Source: GCA-2718845 sp913041905 (GTDB taxonomy: Bacteria; Pseudomonadota; Gammaproteobacteria; GCA-002705445; GCA-002716945). Taken from it: a stretch of DNA of 16,405 bases. Under the pieces are notes generated by a model, which was not told where the DNA came from, did no database searches, and saw only the letters and a program-made list of their open reading frames with translations. Every line of letters starts with the position of its first letter. Position 1 is the stretch's first letter. The stretch spans positions 1 to 16,405 of the forward strand of contig CAJWJQ010000026.1 of assembly GCA_913041905.1 (NCBI GenBank), read 5' to 3'. The position numbers and the translations under genes are program-made. Of this stretch, positions 1 through 9,102 are shown piece by piece.

Positions 1-1716
1 AAATTTACATTTGAATTTGGATTACTTGTAGATAGTTTATCTGTAGTAATGTCCTTTATAGTTACTTTTATATCTTTCTTTATTCACATCTATTCCATTG
101 GCTATATGGAGAAAGATTCAGGTTTTAATAGATTTTTTATTTACACTAACTTTTTTACTTTTTCTATGTTGCTGATTGTTTTCTCAAATAATTTTCTTCA
201 ATTATTTATTGGATGGGAGCTCGTAGGGCTTTCTTCTTATTTACTTATTGGTTTTTGGCATGAAAAAACAAGCGCAGTTAATGCTAACCTAAAAGCATTT
301 ATTGTAAACAGAGTAGGTGATATAGGATTATTATTAGGAGTTATACTTATTTTCGTGTCTACTAAAAGCCTAGATTATAATAATCTTTTTTTGTCTCTTT
401 CTGCATTGAGTGAAAAAAACATAACTATTTTAAATTATTCTTTTGAAGCAATACCATTAATTGCTTTATTGCTTTTTATTGGTGCTTCAGCTAAATCAGC
501 GCAAATACCACTTCATTTTTGGTTACCTGACTCTATGGAGGGACCAACACCTATTTCGGCATTAATACATGCAGCAACAATGGTCACAGCAGGTATATTT
601 ATGATTGCTAGGCTGTCACCTCTATATAATGAATCTGGATATGTTTTAGATTTGATTTTAATTATTGGTACATCAACTGCTTTCTTTATGGGGCTCGTTG
701 CTTTGGTTCAGAATGATATAAAGAGAATAATAGCTTATTCAACCATATCACAATTAGGATATATGACAGCAGCTCTTGGAGCGTCTTATTATTCCTTTGC
801 AATATATCATCTGCTAACACATGCTTTTTTTAAAGCATTGCTATTTTTATGCGCAGGATCAATTATTTTAAAATGCCATCATGAACAAGATATCACAAAG
901 ATGGGAGGATTAAGAAAAATTATGCCTTATACATTTTTTGCTTATTTAATAGCGGGAATATCTTTAATGGGAATACCATTTACGTCTGGCTTTTACTCAA
1001 AAGATTTAATTATTGATATATTTAAAAATAATGGAAATAGTTTTATTTATTATTCCCTAATTGCAGGAGTATTTATAACAACTTTATATACATCTAAAAT
1101 ATTCTTTAAAGTATTTTTTGGTGATAACAAACTTAAAATTGAAGATAGTGCAGAATTAGAGCATAAGGATGTAATATTAATGCCTTTAATTGCATTAGCA
1201 ATACCAAGTATGTTTATAGGATTAGCGCTATTTGACTCAATGCTTTTTAATAATTATTTTGCTGGTTCTACTAGTGATTTTAATATAACAAGTAACTTTT
1301 ATAATAGCTATATTATAAGTGCTTTCAGTTTTACAGTACACGCTTTCACAAGCTTAAGTTTCTTCGTTCTCGTTATAGGAATTATTATATCTTATCTAAT
1401 TTATTACAAAGAAATAGATTTATCGAAAATTTTAGAAGGTAAATTAAGTTTAATAAAGAGAATTCTTGAAAGTGAATATGGTTTCATTAACTTATCTAAC
1501 AATTATGTTCCATTATATTTTAAAAAAATTGCAAATACTTTATGGATTAAATCTGATGTTAATATTATAGATAATCTAATTGTAAATGGAATTGCTAATC
1601 AAATTAAAAAAATATCAACTAGAATAAGATTAATTCAAACAGGATATATATATCATTATGCATTTACTATGATAATTGGTTTAATGCTGTTTTTGTTAGT
1701 TTTCTTTAATTTTTAA
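1..1716 (+). CDS. nuoL: NADH:quinone oxidoreductase subunit L (5' truncated by window edge)
   Basis: This is the distal proton-pumping, antiporter-like subunit of respiratory complex I in the inner membrane. The frame is open to the window's first base, and codons before the ATG at 49 (reading FEFGLLVDSLSVV) match the conserved NuoL start of TM3/4. That ATG is therefore internal and roughly 40-70 N-terminal residues lie outside (571 codons visible; E. coli NuoL is 613 aa). Visible hallmarks are the charged GWELVG helix (Glu codon at 217-219), the AKSAQIPLHFWLPDSMEGPTP stretch with its functional Lys, THAFFKALLF with its His/Lys pair, and FYSKD. A long C-terminal tail fits the lateral helix HL and final TM segment specific to NuoL. 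It is followed 2 nt later by nuoM, in the usual nuoLMN order. Confidence 0.97.
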   Translation, partial: KFTFEFGLLVDSLSVVMSFIVTFISFFIHIYSIGYMEKDSGFNRFFIYTNFFTFSMLLIVFSNNFLQLFIGWELVGLSSYLLIGFWHEKTSAVNANLKAFIVNRVGDIGLLLGVILIFVSTKSLDYNNLFLSLSALSEKNITILNYSFEAIPLIALLLFIGASAKSAQIPLHFWLPDSMEGPTPISALIHAATMVTAGIFMIARLSPLYNESGYVLDLILIIGTSTAFFMGLVALVQNDIKRIIAYSTISQLGYMTAALGASYYSFAIYHLLTHAFFKALLFLCAGSIILKCHHEQDITKMGGLRKIMPYTFFAYLIAGISLMGIPFTSGFYSKDLIIDIFKNNGNSFIYYSLIAGVFITTLYTSKIFFKVFFGDNKLKIEDSAELEHKDVILMPLIALAIPSMFIGLALFDSMLFNNYFAGSTSDFNITSNFYNSYIISAFSFTVHAFTSLSFFVLVIGIIISYLIYYKEIDLSKILEGKLSLIKRILESEYGFINLSNNYVPLYFKKIANTLWIKSDVNIIDNLIVNGIANQIKKISTRIRLIQTGYIYHYAFTMIIGLMLFLLVFFNF

Positions 1717-1718
1717 TT

Positions 1719-3239
1719 ATGTTTATACATCATTTTCCAATTTTAAGTATATTAATATGGACCCCAATAATAGGTAGTCTTTTACTTTTACTTATCAAAG
1801 AAAATAATCTTCATCTAATTAAAATTGTAGGATTCTTTTTCTCATCCATTACTTTAATATTTTCAATAATTATTTTATATAATTTCAATCCACATGATTT
1901 TTCATTGCAATTTGTTGAAAAAATACCATGGATTACTAATTTAAATATTAATTATCATTTAGCTGTCGATGGTTTTTCTGTAATTTTCATTATTCTTACT
2001 ACAATTATCACCTCTATAATTATGTTATTTAATTTTTCAGAAGAACGCAGTCAGAATAATAAATTTATTTCATTATTCCTGTTACTTGAAGGATTGCTTC
2101 TTGGAGTTTTTTGTTCATTTGATAGTATATTATTTTATATTTTTTTTGAATCAACACTTATACCTCTTTTTTTAATAATAGGCATCTGGGGTGGACCAAA
2201 TAGAATTTATGCAACTTTAAAATTTTTCATTTATACACTTTTTGGTTCAGTGTTAATGTTAGTATCATTAATATATCTTTCGTTTAAAGCTAATAGCTTT
2301 TATATTTTAGATTATTATCATTTATTATTAGATCTCGATACTCAAATATATTTATTTTTAGCTTTCCTTATTGCTTTTGGTGTAAAGATTCCAATGTGGC
2401 CTGTTCATACATGGTTGCCTGACGCACATGTCGAGGCACCATCATCTGGGTCCGTAATTTTAGCTGCAGTTTTACTAAAAGTTGGAGGTTATGGAATGAT
2501 ACGTTTTTTATTGCCAATAACACCTGATGCTGGCATATATTTAAACCACATAGTTATAACATTATCATTAATAGCAATTATCTATATTAGCTTTGTTGCT
2601 CTAGCTCAAAAAGACATGAAAAAACTCATTGCTTATTCTTCAATTGCTCATATGGGATTTGTTACGCTTGGCATTTTCTTAGTTTTTAATATATTAAGCC
2701 AAGATTCTGGAACAGATAAAGACATCATTTTAGTAGGTCTCCAAGGATCAATTATGCAAATGATTTCTCATGGCTTAATATCCGCAGGACTTTTTATTTG
2801 CATTGGAATTATTTATACAAGAACTAAATCAAGAATGATAGATGAGCAATCAGGAATTGCTCAAACCATGCCATTATTTTCAGCATTAATGATGTTTTTT
2901 TTATTAGCAAATTCTGGATTGCCAGGAACATCTGGTTTTGTAGGTGAATTTATGGTATTGATATCAAGCATTGAGATTAATCCATTTTATGCAATTTTAG
3001 CATCCACCACATTAGTTCTTGCTGCATCCTATTCTTTATGGTTGGGTAAAAGAGTTCTTTTTGGATTAATTACTAATGAAAATGTTATGAAAATGAAGAG
3101 TTTGAGAACAGATGAATTTTGGTCTTTATTCATATTAGTAATATTAATTTTATTAATTGGTATTAAGCCTAATTTAATTTTAGATATAAGTCATGAGGCT
3201 TCATATAACATAATTAACTCATTGGTTACAAAACTTTAA
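1719..3239 (+). CDS. nuoM: NADH:quinone oxidoreductase subunit M
   Basis: This is an antiporter-like membrane subunit of complex I that forms one of the proton channels. At 506 aa it is close to E. coli NuoM (509). It is strongly hydrophobic throughout, consistent with about 14 TM helices. Conserved charged residues are visible: Glu144 in IFFESTLIP, Lys223 in GVKIPMWPVHTWLPDAH, Lys254 in AAVLLKVGGYG, the His in ISHGLISAG and Glu410 in GFVGEF, the counterpart of the essential terminal-channel Glu. The start ATG lies 2 nt after the nuoL TAA. No Shine-Dalgarno-like purine tract precedes it (the upstream bases are almost all T and A), so translation probably depends on coupling to nuoL. Confidence 0.97.
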   Translation: MFIHHFPILSILIWTPIIGSLLLLLIKENNLHLIKIVGFFFSSITLIFSIIILYNFNPHDFSLQFVEKIPWITNLNINYHLAVDGFSVIFIILTTIITSIIMLFNFSEERSQNNKFISLFLLLEGLLLGVFCSFDSILFYIFFESTLIPLFLIIGIWGGPNRIYATLKFFIYTLFGSVLMLVSLIYLSFKANSFYILDYYHLLLDLDTQIYLFLAFLIAFGVKIPMWPVHTWLPDAHVEAPSSGSVILAAVLLKVGGYGMIRFLLPITPDAGIYLNHIVITLSLIAIIYISFVALAQKDMKKLIAYSSIAHMGFVTLGIFLVFNILSQDSGTDKDIILVGLQGSIMQMISHGLISAGLFICIGIIYTRTKSRMIDEQSGIAQTMPLFSALMMFFLLANSGLPGTSGFVGEFMVLISSIEINPFYAILASTTLVLAASYSLWLGKRVLFGLITNENVMKMKSLRTDEFWSLFILVILILLIGIKPNLILDISHEASYNIINSLVTKL

Positions 3240-3241
3240 TA

Positions 3242-4681
3242 ATGATAAATTTTCTTTATATATTACCTGAAATTATAATAATGACAGTCCTATCCTTTGT
3301 GATCGTCTTAGATTCTTTTTTCTCGAAAAATAATAAAAAGATCTCTTATTATTTTGTACAACTTTCTTTATTTTTGTGCTCCTATTATATTATTGATAAT
3401 TTTAATTTTCTTAATAAAAATACATCAAACCTTTATAACACATCTATATTTTCTAATATTTTTAAATTATTTATTACTTTAAGCCTGGCTCTTATATTAC
3501 ATTACACCTACATATTCTTACAATATTTTAAAAAATATGAGTCAGAATACTTTATGATTACTCTTTTTGCTCTTATAGGAATGATGATTATGATTTCATC
3601 AGAACATCTTTTATTACTTTATTTAGGTATTGAGTTATTATCTTTATCATTGTATTCCCTTATATCATTTAATAGAGATTCTATTTTTTCTTCTGAAGCA
3701 GCAATTAAATATTATATTTTAGGAGCCATTGCCTCAGGATTTCTATTATTTGGCATTTCTTTGATATATGGGTTAACAGGAAGCCTTTATTATGAGGAAA
3801 TATCAAATCAAATTAGCTCGTTAAATTTTTCATCTAGTGAATATACTTTACATGCTGTAGGTTTAATTTTTGCTTTAACTTTTATACTAATAAGTTTGGC
3901 ATTTAAATTTGGGGCTGCACCATTTCATATGTGGATTCCAGATGTTTATCATGGCTCATTAATAACTACTACTTTATTACTGAGCACGCTTCCCAAAATA
4001 GCTGTTTTTATAATTATTATAAAGATAATTAACTCTATTTTTTCTAATTTATATATTTTTTGGGCTGATATATTATTTATACTATCAATATTATCTATTA
4101 TAGTTGGCAATGTTACTGCGATTGTTCAAACTAATATAAAAAGAATGCTCGCATATTCTACTATTGCGAATATAGGTTTTATATTGTTAGGCATATTTAC
4201 TGGATCTATAGAAGGGTATAAAGCAGCTATGTTTTATACTATTACATACGTATTATTTACAATTGCGGCTTTTGGATTATTATCAGAATTAAAAAATGGA
4301 GAATCTCCTATTGAAGAAATTACTAATTTAAGTGGATTAAATAAACAATATCCAATATTAGCTTTTATTTTTATGCTATTAATGTTGTCTTTTATTGGCA
4401 TACCTCCTTTGCTAGGTTTTCACGCGAAACTTTTTATAATTCAATCATTAATTCTTACAAGTAATATATTTTTAAGTATATTTGCTGTACTGATGACCGT
4501 CATAGGGTCTTATTATTATTTAAGAGTTATTAAAGTTATGTATTTTGATAATTCAAATAATAAACTGAGTTGTATATCAACTCCATATATTACTTATCTA
4601 TACGTCTTCCTTCTTATACTTCTAGGCCTGTTTCCCGATATTTTAGGTCAAATAAGTTATTACTCAATCTCAAACCTTTAA
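3242..4681 (+). CDS. nuoN: NADH:quinone oxidoreductase subunit N
   Basis: This is the third antiporter-like membrane subunit of complex I and the last gene of the nuo operon. At 479 aa it is near the E. coli length (485). Family signatures are Glu131 in YLGIELLSL, SEAAIKYYILGA near residue 151, Lys222 in LAFKFGAAPFHMWIPD, Lys252 in TLPKIAVF, KRMLAYSTIANIGF near residue 300 and Lys396 in GFHAKLF. These Glu and Lys residues are the expected ones in the half-channels. The start follows the nuoM TAA after 2 nt with no recognisable ribosome binding site, the same arrangement as nuoL/nuoM. Transcription of the nuo operon presumably ends, or runs into the tRNA gene, in the short gap that follows; no terminator hairpin is evident there. 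Confidence 0.97.
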   Translation: MINFLYILPEIIIMTVLSFVIVLDSFFSKNNKKISYYFVQLSLFLCSYYIIDNFNFLNKNTSNLYNTSIFSNIFKLFITLSLALILHYTYIFLQYFKKYESEYFMITLFALIGMMIMISSEHLLLLYLGIELLSLSLYSLISFNRDSIFSSEAAIKYYILGAIASGFLLFGISLIYGLTGSLYYEEISNQISSLNFSSSEYTLHAVGLIFALTFILISLAFKFGAAPFHMWIPDVYHGSLITTTLLLSTLPKIAVFIIIIKIINSIFSNLYIFWADILFILSILSIIVGNVTAIVQTNIKRMLAYSTIANIGFILLGIFTGSIEGYKAAMFYTITYVLFTIAAFGLLSELKNGESPIEEITNLSGLNKQYPILAFIFMLLMLSFIGIPPLLGFHAKLFIIQSLILTSNIFLSIFAVLMTVIGSYYYLRVIKVMYFDNSNNKLSCISTPYITYLYVFLLILLGLFPDILGQISYYSISNL

Positions 4682-4685
4682 AGGC

Positions 4686-4714
4686 TTGAAAATTAACTAG
4701 AGAGATTATAGAAT
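4686..4714 (+). promoter_or_regulatory. Probable sigma70 promoter of the tRNA-fMet / rimP-nusA operon
   Basis: A TTGAAA -35 box (4686-4691; 5/6 consensus) and a TAGAAT -10 box (4709-4714; 5/6) are separated by exactly 17 nt. A start about 7 nt downstream would fall near 4721, leaving a leader of only about 4 nt before the tRNA 5' end at 4725. In E. coli the metY promoter drives the whole downstream nusA-infB operon, so this may be the main entry promoter here. Inferred from sequence only. Confidence 0.7.
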
Positions 4715-4724
4715 CCTTATACAG

Positions 4725-4798
<74 letters not shown>

Positions 4799-4903
4799 CT
4801 AGTAGCTTACAATAAATAAATACAAAAATTTTTGCCTAGATATAAAAAACACCTATTTTTTTTCTATTTATATGAAATAAAGTATTATACAATATGCATA
4901 CTA

Positions 4904-4927
4904 GGCCCCATTAGGGGCTATTTTATT
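4904..4927 (+). terminator. GC-rich hairpin with T-rich tail in the rimP leader (terminator or attenuator)
   Basis: GCCCC (4905-4909) and GGGGC (4914-4918) form a 5-bp GC stem around an ATTA loop, extended by a possible G4904:T4919 wobble pair, followed by TATTTTATT. In otherwise very AT-rich DNA this stands out. It sits between the tRNA gene and rimP, where other gammaproteobacteria also carry a GC-rich hairpin and T tract. It may partly terminate the tRNA transcript or act as an attenuator read through under Nus control; the T tract is interrupted, so termination may be incomplete. Confidence 0.6.
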
Positions 4928-4940
4928 GGCTGAATGACAA

Positions 4941-5411
4941 ATGAATGAAATAGAGGAAAAATTAATGATATCTATTAATGAAATCATAGGTAGCAAAGAT
5001 GTAAGAGTTTTGAATATTAGTATTAATAAAATGAGTAAAAACCCAAAAATAGATATTATTATTGATTCAGACAATGGAGTGAGCATAGAGGACTGTACAT
5101 TTGTTTCACAAATAAGCAACAATTTAATAGAATTGGAGAGTGATTTACAAAAAGCATACACATTAGAGGTATCATCACCGGGTATTAATAGAGAGCTTTA
5201 CAATATATCGGATTTTTGTGCATTCAAGGGCTTTAAGGTTAAAGTAAAATTAAAGAAAATTATAAATAAACATAAAAATATTTTAGGAACCATAGAATCT
5301 ATTAAAGGAGATTTTATTTTGATAAAAAAAGAGGAAGGGGAAATTAAAATTAATTTCAATGATATAAAAAAAGCAAACCTTCAAAGAGATATAGAGATTA
5401 AAAAGAAATGA
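4941..5411 (+). CDS. rimP: Ribosome maturation factor RimP
   Basis: RimP assists 30S subunit assembly in the cytoplasm. The 156-aa product matches the family length (about 150) and carries the signature LEVSSPGINRELY at about residue 76, just after the N-terminal alpha/beta domain. A basic, beta-rich C-terminal domain (about residues 93-150) resembles the Sm-like half of the family. The ATG at 4941 is the only reasonable start: an in-frame TGA lies at 4935-4937 and the next in-frame ATG is eight codons in. The ribosome binding site is weak. Its stop overlaps the nusA start (ATGA, 5408-5411), indicating translational coupling. Its place as first protein gene of the nusA-infB operon supports the call. 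Confidence 0.95.
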   Translation: MNEIEEKLMISINEIIGSKDVRVLNISINKMSKNPKIDIIIDSDNGVSIEDCTFVSQISNNLIELESDLQKAYTLEVSSPGINRELYNISDFCAFKGFKVKVKLKKIINKHKNILGTIESIKGDFILIKKEEGEIKINFNDIKKANLQRDIEIKKK

Positions 5412-6904
5412 ATAAAGAAATACTTTTAGTTATTGAAACAGTATCGAATGAGAAAAATGTTAGCAAAGAGGTTATTGTTGATGCTGTAGAACATGCGTTA
5501 GCAGGAGCTGTTAAGAAAAAATTTAGACTTAATCAAAAACAAGATATTGAAGCCAGGGTCACCATAGATCTTGAGACAGGAAATTATACGACATACCGAA
5601 GATGGCTAGTAGTAGATGAAATTGAAGATGAACTAGAAGACCAACAAATACTTTTAAATGATGCAGTTCTAAAAAATAAGGACCTTAAAATAGGAGATTA
5701 TCTTGAAGAAGAGGTTGCATCGATAAAGTTTGGCAGGATTTTAGCGCAAGCAGCTAAAAACGTAATAGTTCAAAAAGTTAGAGATGCTGAAAGAAGCAGA
5801 ATTGTAGAATTATATTTACCAAAAATTGGTCAATTAATTTTTGGAATTGTTAAAAGAGTAGAGAAGGGTAATGTTTATATTGATTTAGGGATGCCTGACA
5901 AGGAAGGGTCTGTGGAAGAAGCAATAATTTTGAAAGAAAATTTAATTCCAAGAGAAGCTATAAGACCAGGAGATAGATTAAGAGGTTTTTTAAGTGATGT
6001 GCAATCAGAAACAAGAGGCCCTCAATTATACATAACAAGAAAGGCTCCAGAATTTTTAGTTGAATTATTTAAGTTAGAAGTGCCAGAAGTCGGTCAAGGG
6101 CTAATTGAAATACTTGGTGCCGCAAGAGATCCAGGGCTAAGAGCTAAAATTTCCGTTAAATCAAATGATCCAAAACTTGACGCCATAGGAGCTTGCGTGG
6201 GAATGCGTGGATCAAGGGTACAATCTGTTTCAAATGAACTTGGTGGAGAAAGAATAGATATAATTATGTGGGATGATGATCCTGCCAAGTTTGTAATTAA
6301 TGCTATGTCGCCAGCAGAAGTATTATCAATTGTTGTGGATGAAGAGAAGAAAATTATGGATATTGCTGTATCTGAAGATCAATTATCTCAAGCTATTGGA
6401 AGGGGTGGGCAAAATGTCAGACTTGCAAGCGAACTAACCGGATGGGAATTAAATGTAATGAACAAGGAAGAAGCTGATAATAAATTAACAGAGGAAAATC
6501 AAAAACTCAGCTCTTTATTTATGGAAGAATTAAACGTAGATCAAGATGTTGCTGATGTTTTAGCAAAAGAAGGGTTCTCATCTATAAATGAAATAGCATA
6601 CTGTTCTTTAGAAGAATTTAATTCTATAGAAGATTTTGATACTGATATAATAAATGAGCTTAGAAAAAGGGCGTTAGATAAATTAGAGCTTAAAAAGAGT
6701 GAATTAGACAAAGATAATTTATTATCAAACATTAAAGAATTGTCTGAAGAAGACATTATAAAGCTTAACAACCATGATATTAATAGCATTGATGATGTAG
6801 CGGATTTGTCTGTAGCTGAACTCTTGGACGTGGTAGAATTATCTGAAGACATTGCAGGTAAGATAATTATGGAAGCAAGAGAACGATGGATTAATCAAGA
6901 ATAA
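5408..6904 (+). CDS. nusA: Transcription termination/antitermination protein NusA
   Basis: NusA binds RNA polymerase and modulates pausing, termination and antitermination. The 498-aa protein has the complete gammaproteobacterial architecture (E. coli 495 aa). This comprises an N-terminal RNAP-binding domain (about 1-130), an S1 domain (about 137-205, starting GQLIFGIVKR), and two KH domains with GMRG at 265-268 and GRGG at 331-334. Two C-terminal acidic repeats (about 365-495, helix-hairpin-helix-like stretches around VADVLAKEGFSS and IIKLNNHDINS) complete it. The acidic repeats are typical of proteobacteria and contact the RNAP alpha C-terminal domain. The start overlaps the rimP stop by 4 nt. 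In E. coli NusA autoregulates this operon; whether it does so here cannot be read from the sequence. Confidence 0.97.
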   Translation: MNKEILLVIETVSNEKNVSKEVIVDAVEHALAGAVKKKFRLNQKQDIEARVTIDLETGNYTTYRRWLVVDEIEDELEDQQILLNDAVLKNKDLKIGDYLEEEVASIKFGRILAQAAKNVIVQKVRDAERSRIVELYLPKIGQLIFGIVKRVEKGNVYIDLGMPDKEGSVEEAIILKENLIPREAIRPGDRLRGFLSDVQSETRGPQLYITRKAPEFLVELFKLEVPEVGQGLIEILGAARDPGLRAKISVKSNDPKLDAIGACVGMRGSRVQSVSNELGGERIDIIMWDDDPAKFVINAMSPAEVLSIVVDEEKKIMDIAVSEDQLSQAIGRGGQNVRLASELTGWELNVMNKEEADNKLTEENQKLSSLFMEELNVDQDVADVLAKEGFSSINEIAYCSLEEFNSIEDFDTDIINELRKRALDKLELKKSELDKDNLLSNIKELSEEDIIKLNNHDINSIDDVADLSVAELLDVVELSEDIAGKIIMEARERWINQE

Positions 6905-6917
6905 TCTAGGATTTTAT

Positions 6918-9098
6918 ATGACTGATAATGATATTAAAAAAAGTTTGTCGCTAAAAAGTCATAAAAATACATCTGTAAAACAGTCTAAGTCTACATCAGC
7001 TAAAAAAAATGTAACCATACAAGTTAGAAGAAAAAAAATATTTAACGCTCAAAGTCTACAAAATCAAAATAATAATAAAACAGACGAGCCAGTAAAGACA
7101 ACTGCTAAAATAGATGTAAACCATAAAACAACAACCTTATCAACTAATGAAAGCAAATCAAAACCTATTGAGACAATAACCACAAAGAAAAAAACTAAAA
7201 TTGACAAGGATGCCAAAGTAGAGAGTTTTGAAAATAAAGAATTACATCTAAAAGAACCTAAACATAAAAAGATTAATAAAAAAGAATCTAATACTGAGTC
7301 AGATTTAATCGCTCAACATCAATTTGAGAAACCAACAGAACCTATAAAAAAAATAATAGAAATACCTAATTCAATAACTGTAAGCGATTTAGCTCAAAAG
7401 ATATCTATGAAATCATCAGAATTAATTAAAGTTATGATGAATATGGGTGTTATGGCAACAATTAATCAGCTCTTAGATCAAGAAACAGTTATATTGATAG
7501 TAGACGAGCTTGGACACGAAACAAAAATTATTAAAACTGAAACAGAAGAAAAACTATTGCAACCTGAAGCAGAAATACAAGGAAAATTAGAACAAAGAGC
7601 ACCAATAGTTACGATAATGGGTCATGTTGATCATGGTAAAACTTCCTTGTTAGATTACATAAGAAAAACTAAAGTAGTTAATTCTGAAGCTGGTGGAATT
7701 ACTCAACATATCGGCGCTTATAGAGTAAAAACAGACAAAGGAAATATAACTTTTCTTGATACTCCTGGACATGCAGCTTTTTCTGCAATGAGGGCGAGAG
7801 GAGCCAAAGTAACTGACATTGTTGTTTTAGTTGTTTCTGCAGATGATGGAGTGATGCCACAGACTGAAGAAGCTATCGAACACGCTCAAGCAGCAAACGT
7901 CCCTCTAATTGTTGCTATAAACAAAATTGATAAAGAAAACGCAGACCCTAAAAAAGTTTTAACAGATTTAAGTAAAAAAAATGTTGTCCCTGAGGAATGG
8001 GGAGGAGATACAATTTGCATAAAAATATCAGCCTTAACTGGAGAAGGTGTAGACCTTTTGCTTGATGCAATATCTTTACAGTCAGAAATGCTAGAGCTAA
8101 AGGCTTCTGCTGATGGTTCTGCAGTAGGGTCAGTGGTCGAATCATCATTAGATAAAGGAAAAGGTCCAATAGCAACGGTTCTTATCCAAAACGGAACTTT
8201 AAATAAAAAAGATTATGTTTTAGTTGGTAAAGAATTTGGAAGAATAAGGGCAATGTATAATGAATTTAACAAGGAAGTTTCATCTGCTGGACCGGGATGT
8301 CCAGTTGTTGTAACTGGATTATCTGGAACACCAAATGTAGCTGATCAGTTAATTGCAACAAAGGATGAAAAGAAAGTTAAAGACATAGCATCATTAAGGG
8401 AATCCAAACAAAAAGAAATTAAGATGCAATCTAAACAAAAGACCTTTAGCATAGAAAGTTTTAATCAAACCAACACCCCTAAGAAAAAAATTATTAATTT
8501 ATTAATAAAAAGCGATGTTCAAGGTAGCGCAGAAGCTATAATTTCTGCATTAATGGCAATTAAGAATGAAGATGTTGGGTTAGAAATAATTTATAGTGGA
8601 GTAGGAGCAATTACAGAATCTGACGTAAATCTTGCTACAAGCTCAGGTTCTAAAATAATAGGATTTAATGTTAGAGCAGACGCTAAGGCAAAAAAAATAA
8701 TAGAAAGTAATAATCAAGAATTATATTATTTCAGCATCATTTATGAACTAATTGATAATGTTAAACAACAATTATCAGGCTTATTAGACCCAGACATTAA
8801 AGAAGAAATTATTGGCATAGCTGAAGTTAAAGATGTGTTTAGATCCTCTAAAATTGGAGCAATAGCTGGATCAATAGTTAGCGAAGGAGTTATACAAAAA
8901 GATCAACCAATTAGAGTGCTACGTGACAATATTGTAATTTATGAAGGAGAATTAGAATCTTTAAGAAGATTTAAGGAAGATGTAAAAGAGGTTAAAAGTG
9001 GAACAGAATGCGGAATAGGTGTTAAGGATTATAACGATGTTAAGGCTGGCGATCAAATAGAAGTCTATAAGAGAACTGAAATACGTAGAACAGTTTAA
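6918..9098 (+). CDS. infB: Translation initiation factor IF-2
   Basis: This GTPase positions initiator tRNA on the 30S subunit and promotes subunit joining. The 726-aa protein has a Lys/Thr/Asn-rich, probably disordered N-terminal region (about 1-145) and one IF2N domain (about 148-200, IPNSITVSDLAQKISMK). The G domain has G1 GHVDHGKT (235-242), G3 DTPGH (281-285), G4 NKID (335-338) and G5 SAL (371-373), followed by the beta-barrel and C-terminal domains including LIKSDVQGSAEA. It is shorter than E. coli IF-2 (890 aa). The N-terminus begins near the VQVRKK-type segment that normally follows the first small N-terminal domain, which appears to be missing. A TAGGA-like ribosome binding site (6907-6911) lies about 6 nt before the ATG. 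Confidence 0.97.
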   Translation: MTDNDIKKSLSLKSHKNTSVKQSKSTSAKKNVTIQVRRKKIFNAQSLQNQNNNKTDEPVKTTAKIDVNHKTTTLSTNESKSKPIETITTKKKTKIDKDAKVESFENKELHLKEPKHKKINKKESNTESDLIAQHQFEKPTEPIKKIIEIPNSITVSDLAQKISMKSSELIKVMMNMGVMATINQLLDQETVILIVDELGHETKIIKTETEEKLLQPEAEIQGKLEQRAPIVTIMGHVDHGKTSLLDYIRKTKVVNSEAGGITQHIGAYRVKTDKGNITFLDTPGHAAFSAMRARGAKVTDIVVLVVSADDGVMPQTEEAIEHAQAANVPLIVAINKIDKENADPKKVLTDLSKKNVVPEEWGGDTICIKISALTGEGVDLLLDAISLQSEMLELKASADGSAVGSVVESSLDKGKGPIATVLIQNGTLNKKDYVLVGKEFGRIRAMYNEFNKEVSSAGPGCPVVVTGLSGTPNVADQLIATKDEKKVKDIASLRESKQKEIKMQSKQKTFSIESFNQTNTPKKKIINLLIKSDVQGSAEAIISALMAIKNEDVGLEIIYSGVGAITESDVNLATSSGSKIIGFNVRADAKAKKIIESNNQELYYFSIIYELIDNVKQQLSGLLDPDIKEEIIGIAEVKDVFRSSKIGAIAGSIVSEGVIQKDQPIRVLRDNIVIYEGELESLRRFKEDVKEVKSGTECGIGVKDYNDVKAGDQIEVYKRTEIRRTV

Positions 9099-9102
9099 TA
9101 AT

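Noticed and set aside
49..1716. ATG at 49 as the real start of nuoL
   Set aside because: The frame continues to the window edge, and the upstream codons match the conserved NuoL sequence, so this Met is internal.
4823..4834. CAAAAATTTTTG palindrome after the tRNA as a terminator
   Set aside because: It is an AT-only palindrome with no loop and no following T tract; expected by chance in such AT-rich DNA.
4901..5161. 86-aa ORF on the - strand opposite rimP
   Set aside because: It lies antisense to the well-supported rimP gene, shows no recognisable motif and has a composition typical of an antisense shadow.
6541..6852. 103-aa Ser-rich ORF on the - strand within nusA
   Set aside because: Its Ser/Leu richness is the mirror of the acidic Glu/Asp/Lys codons of the NusA acidic repeats; no family is recognisable.
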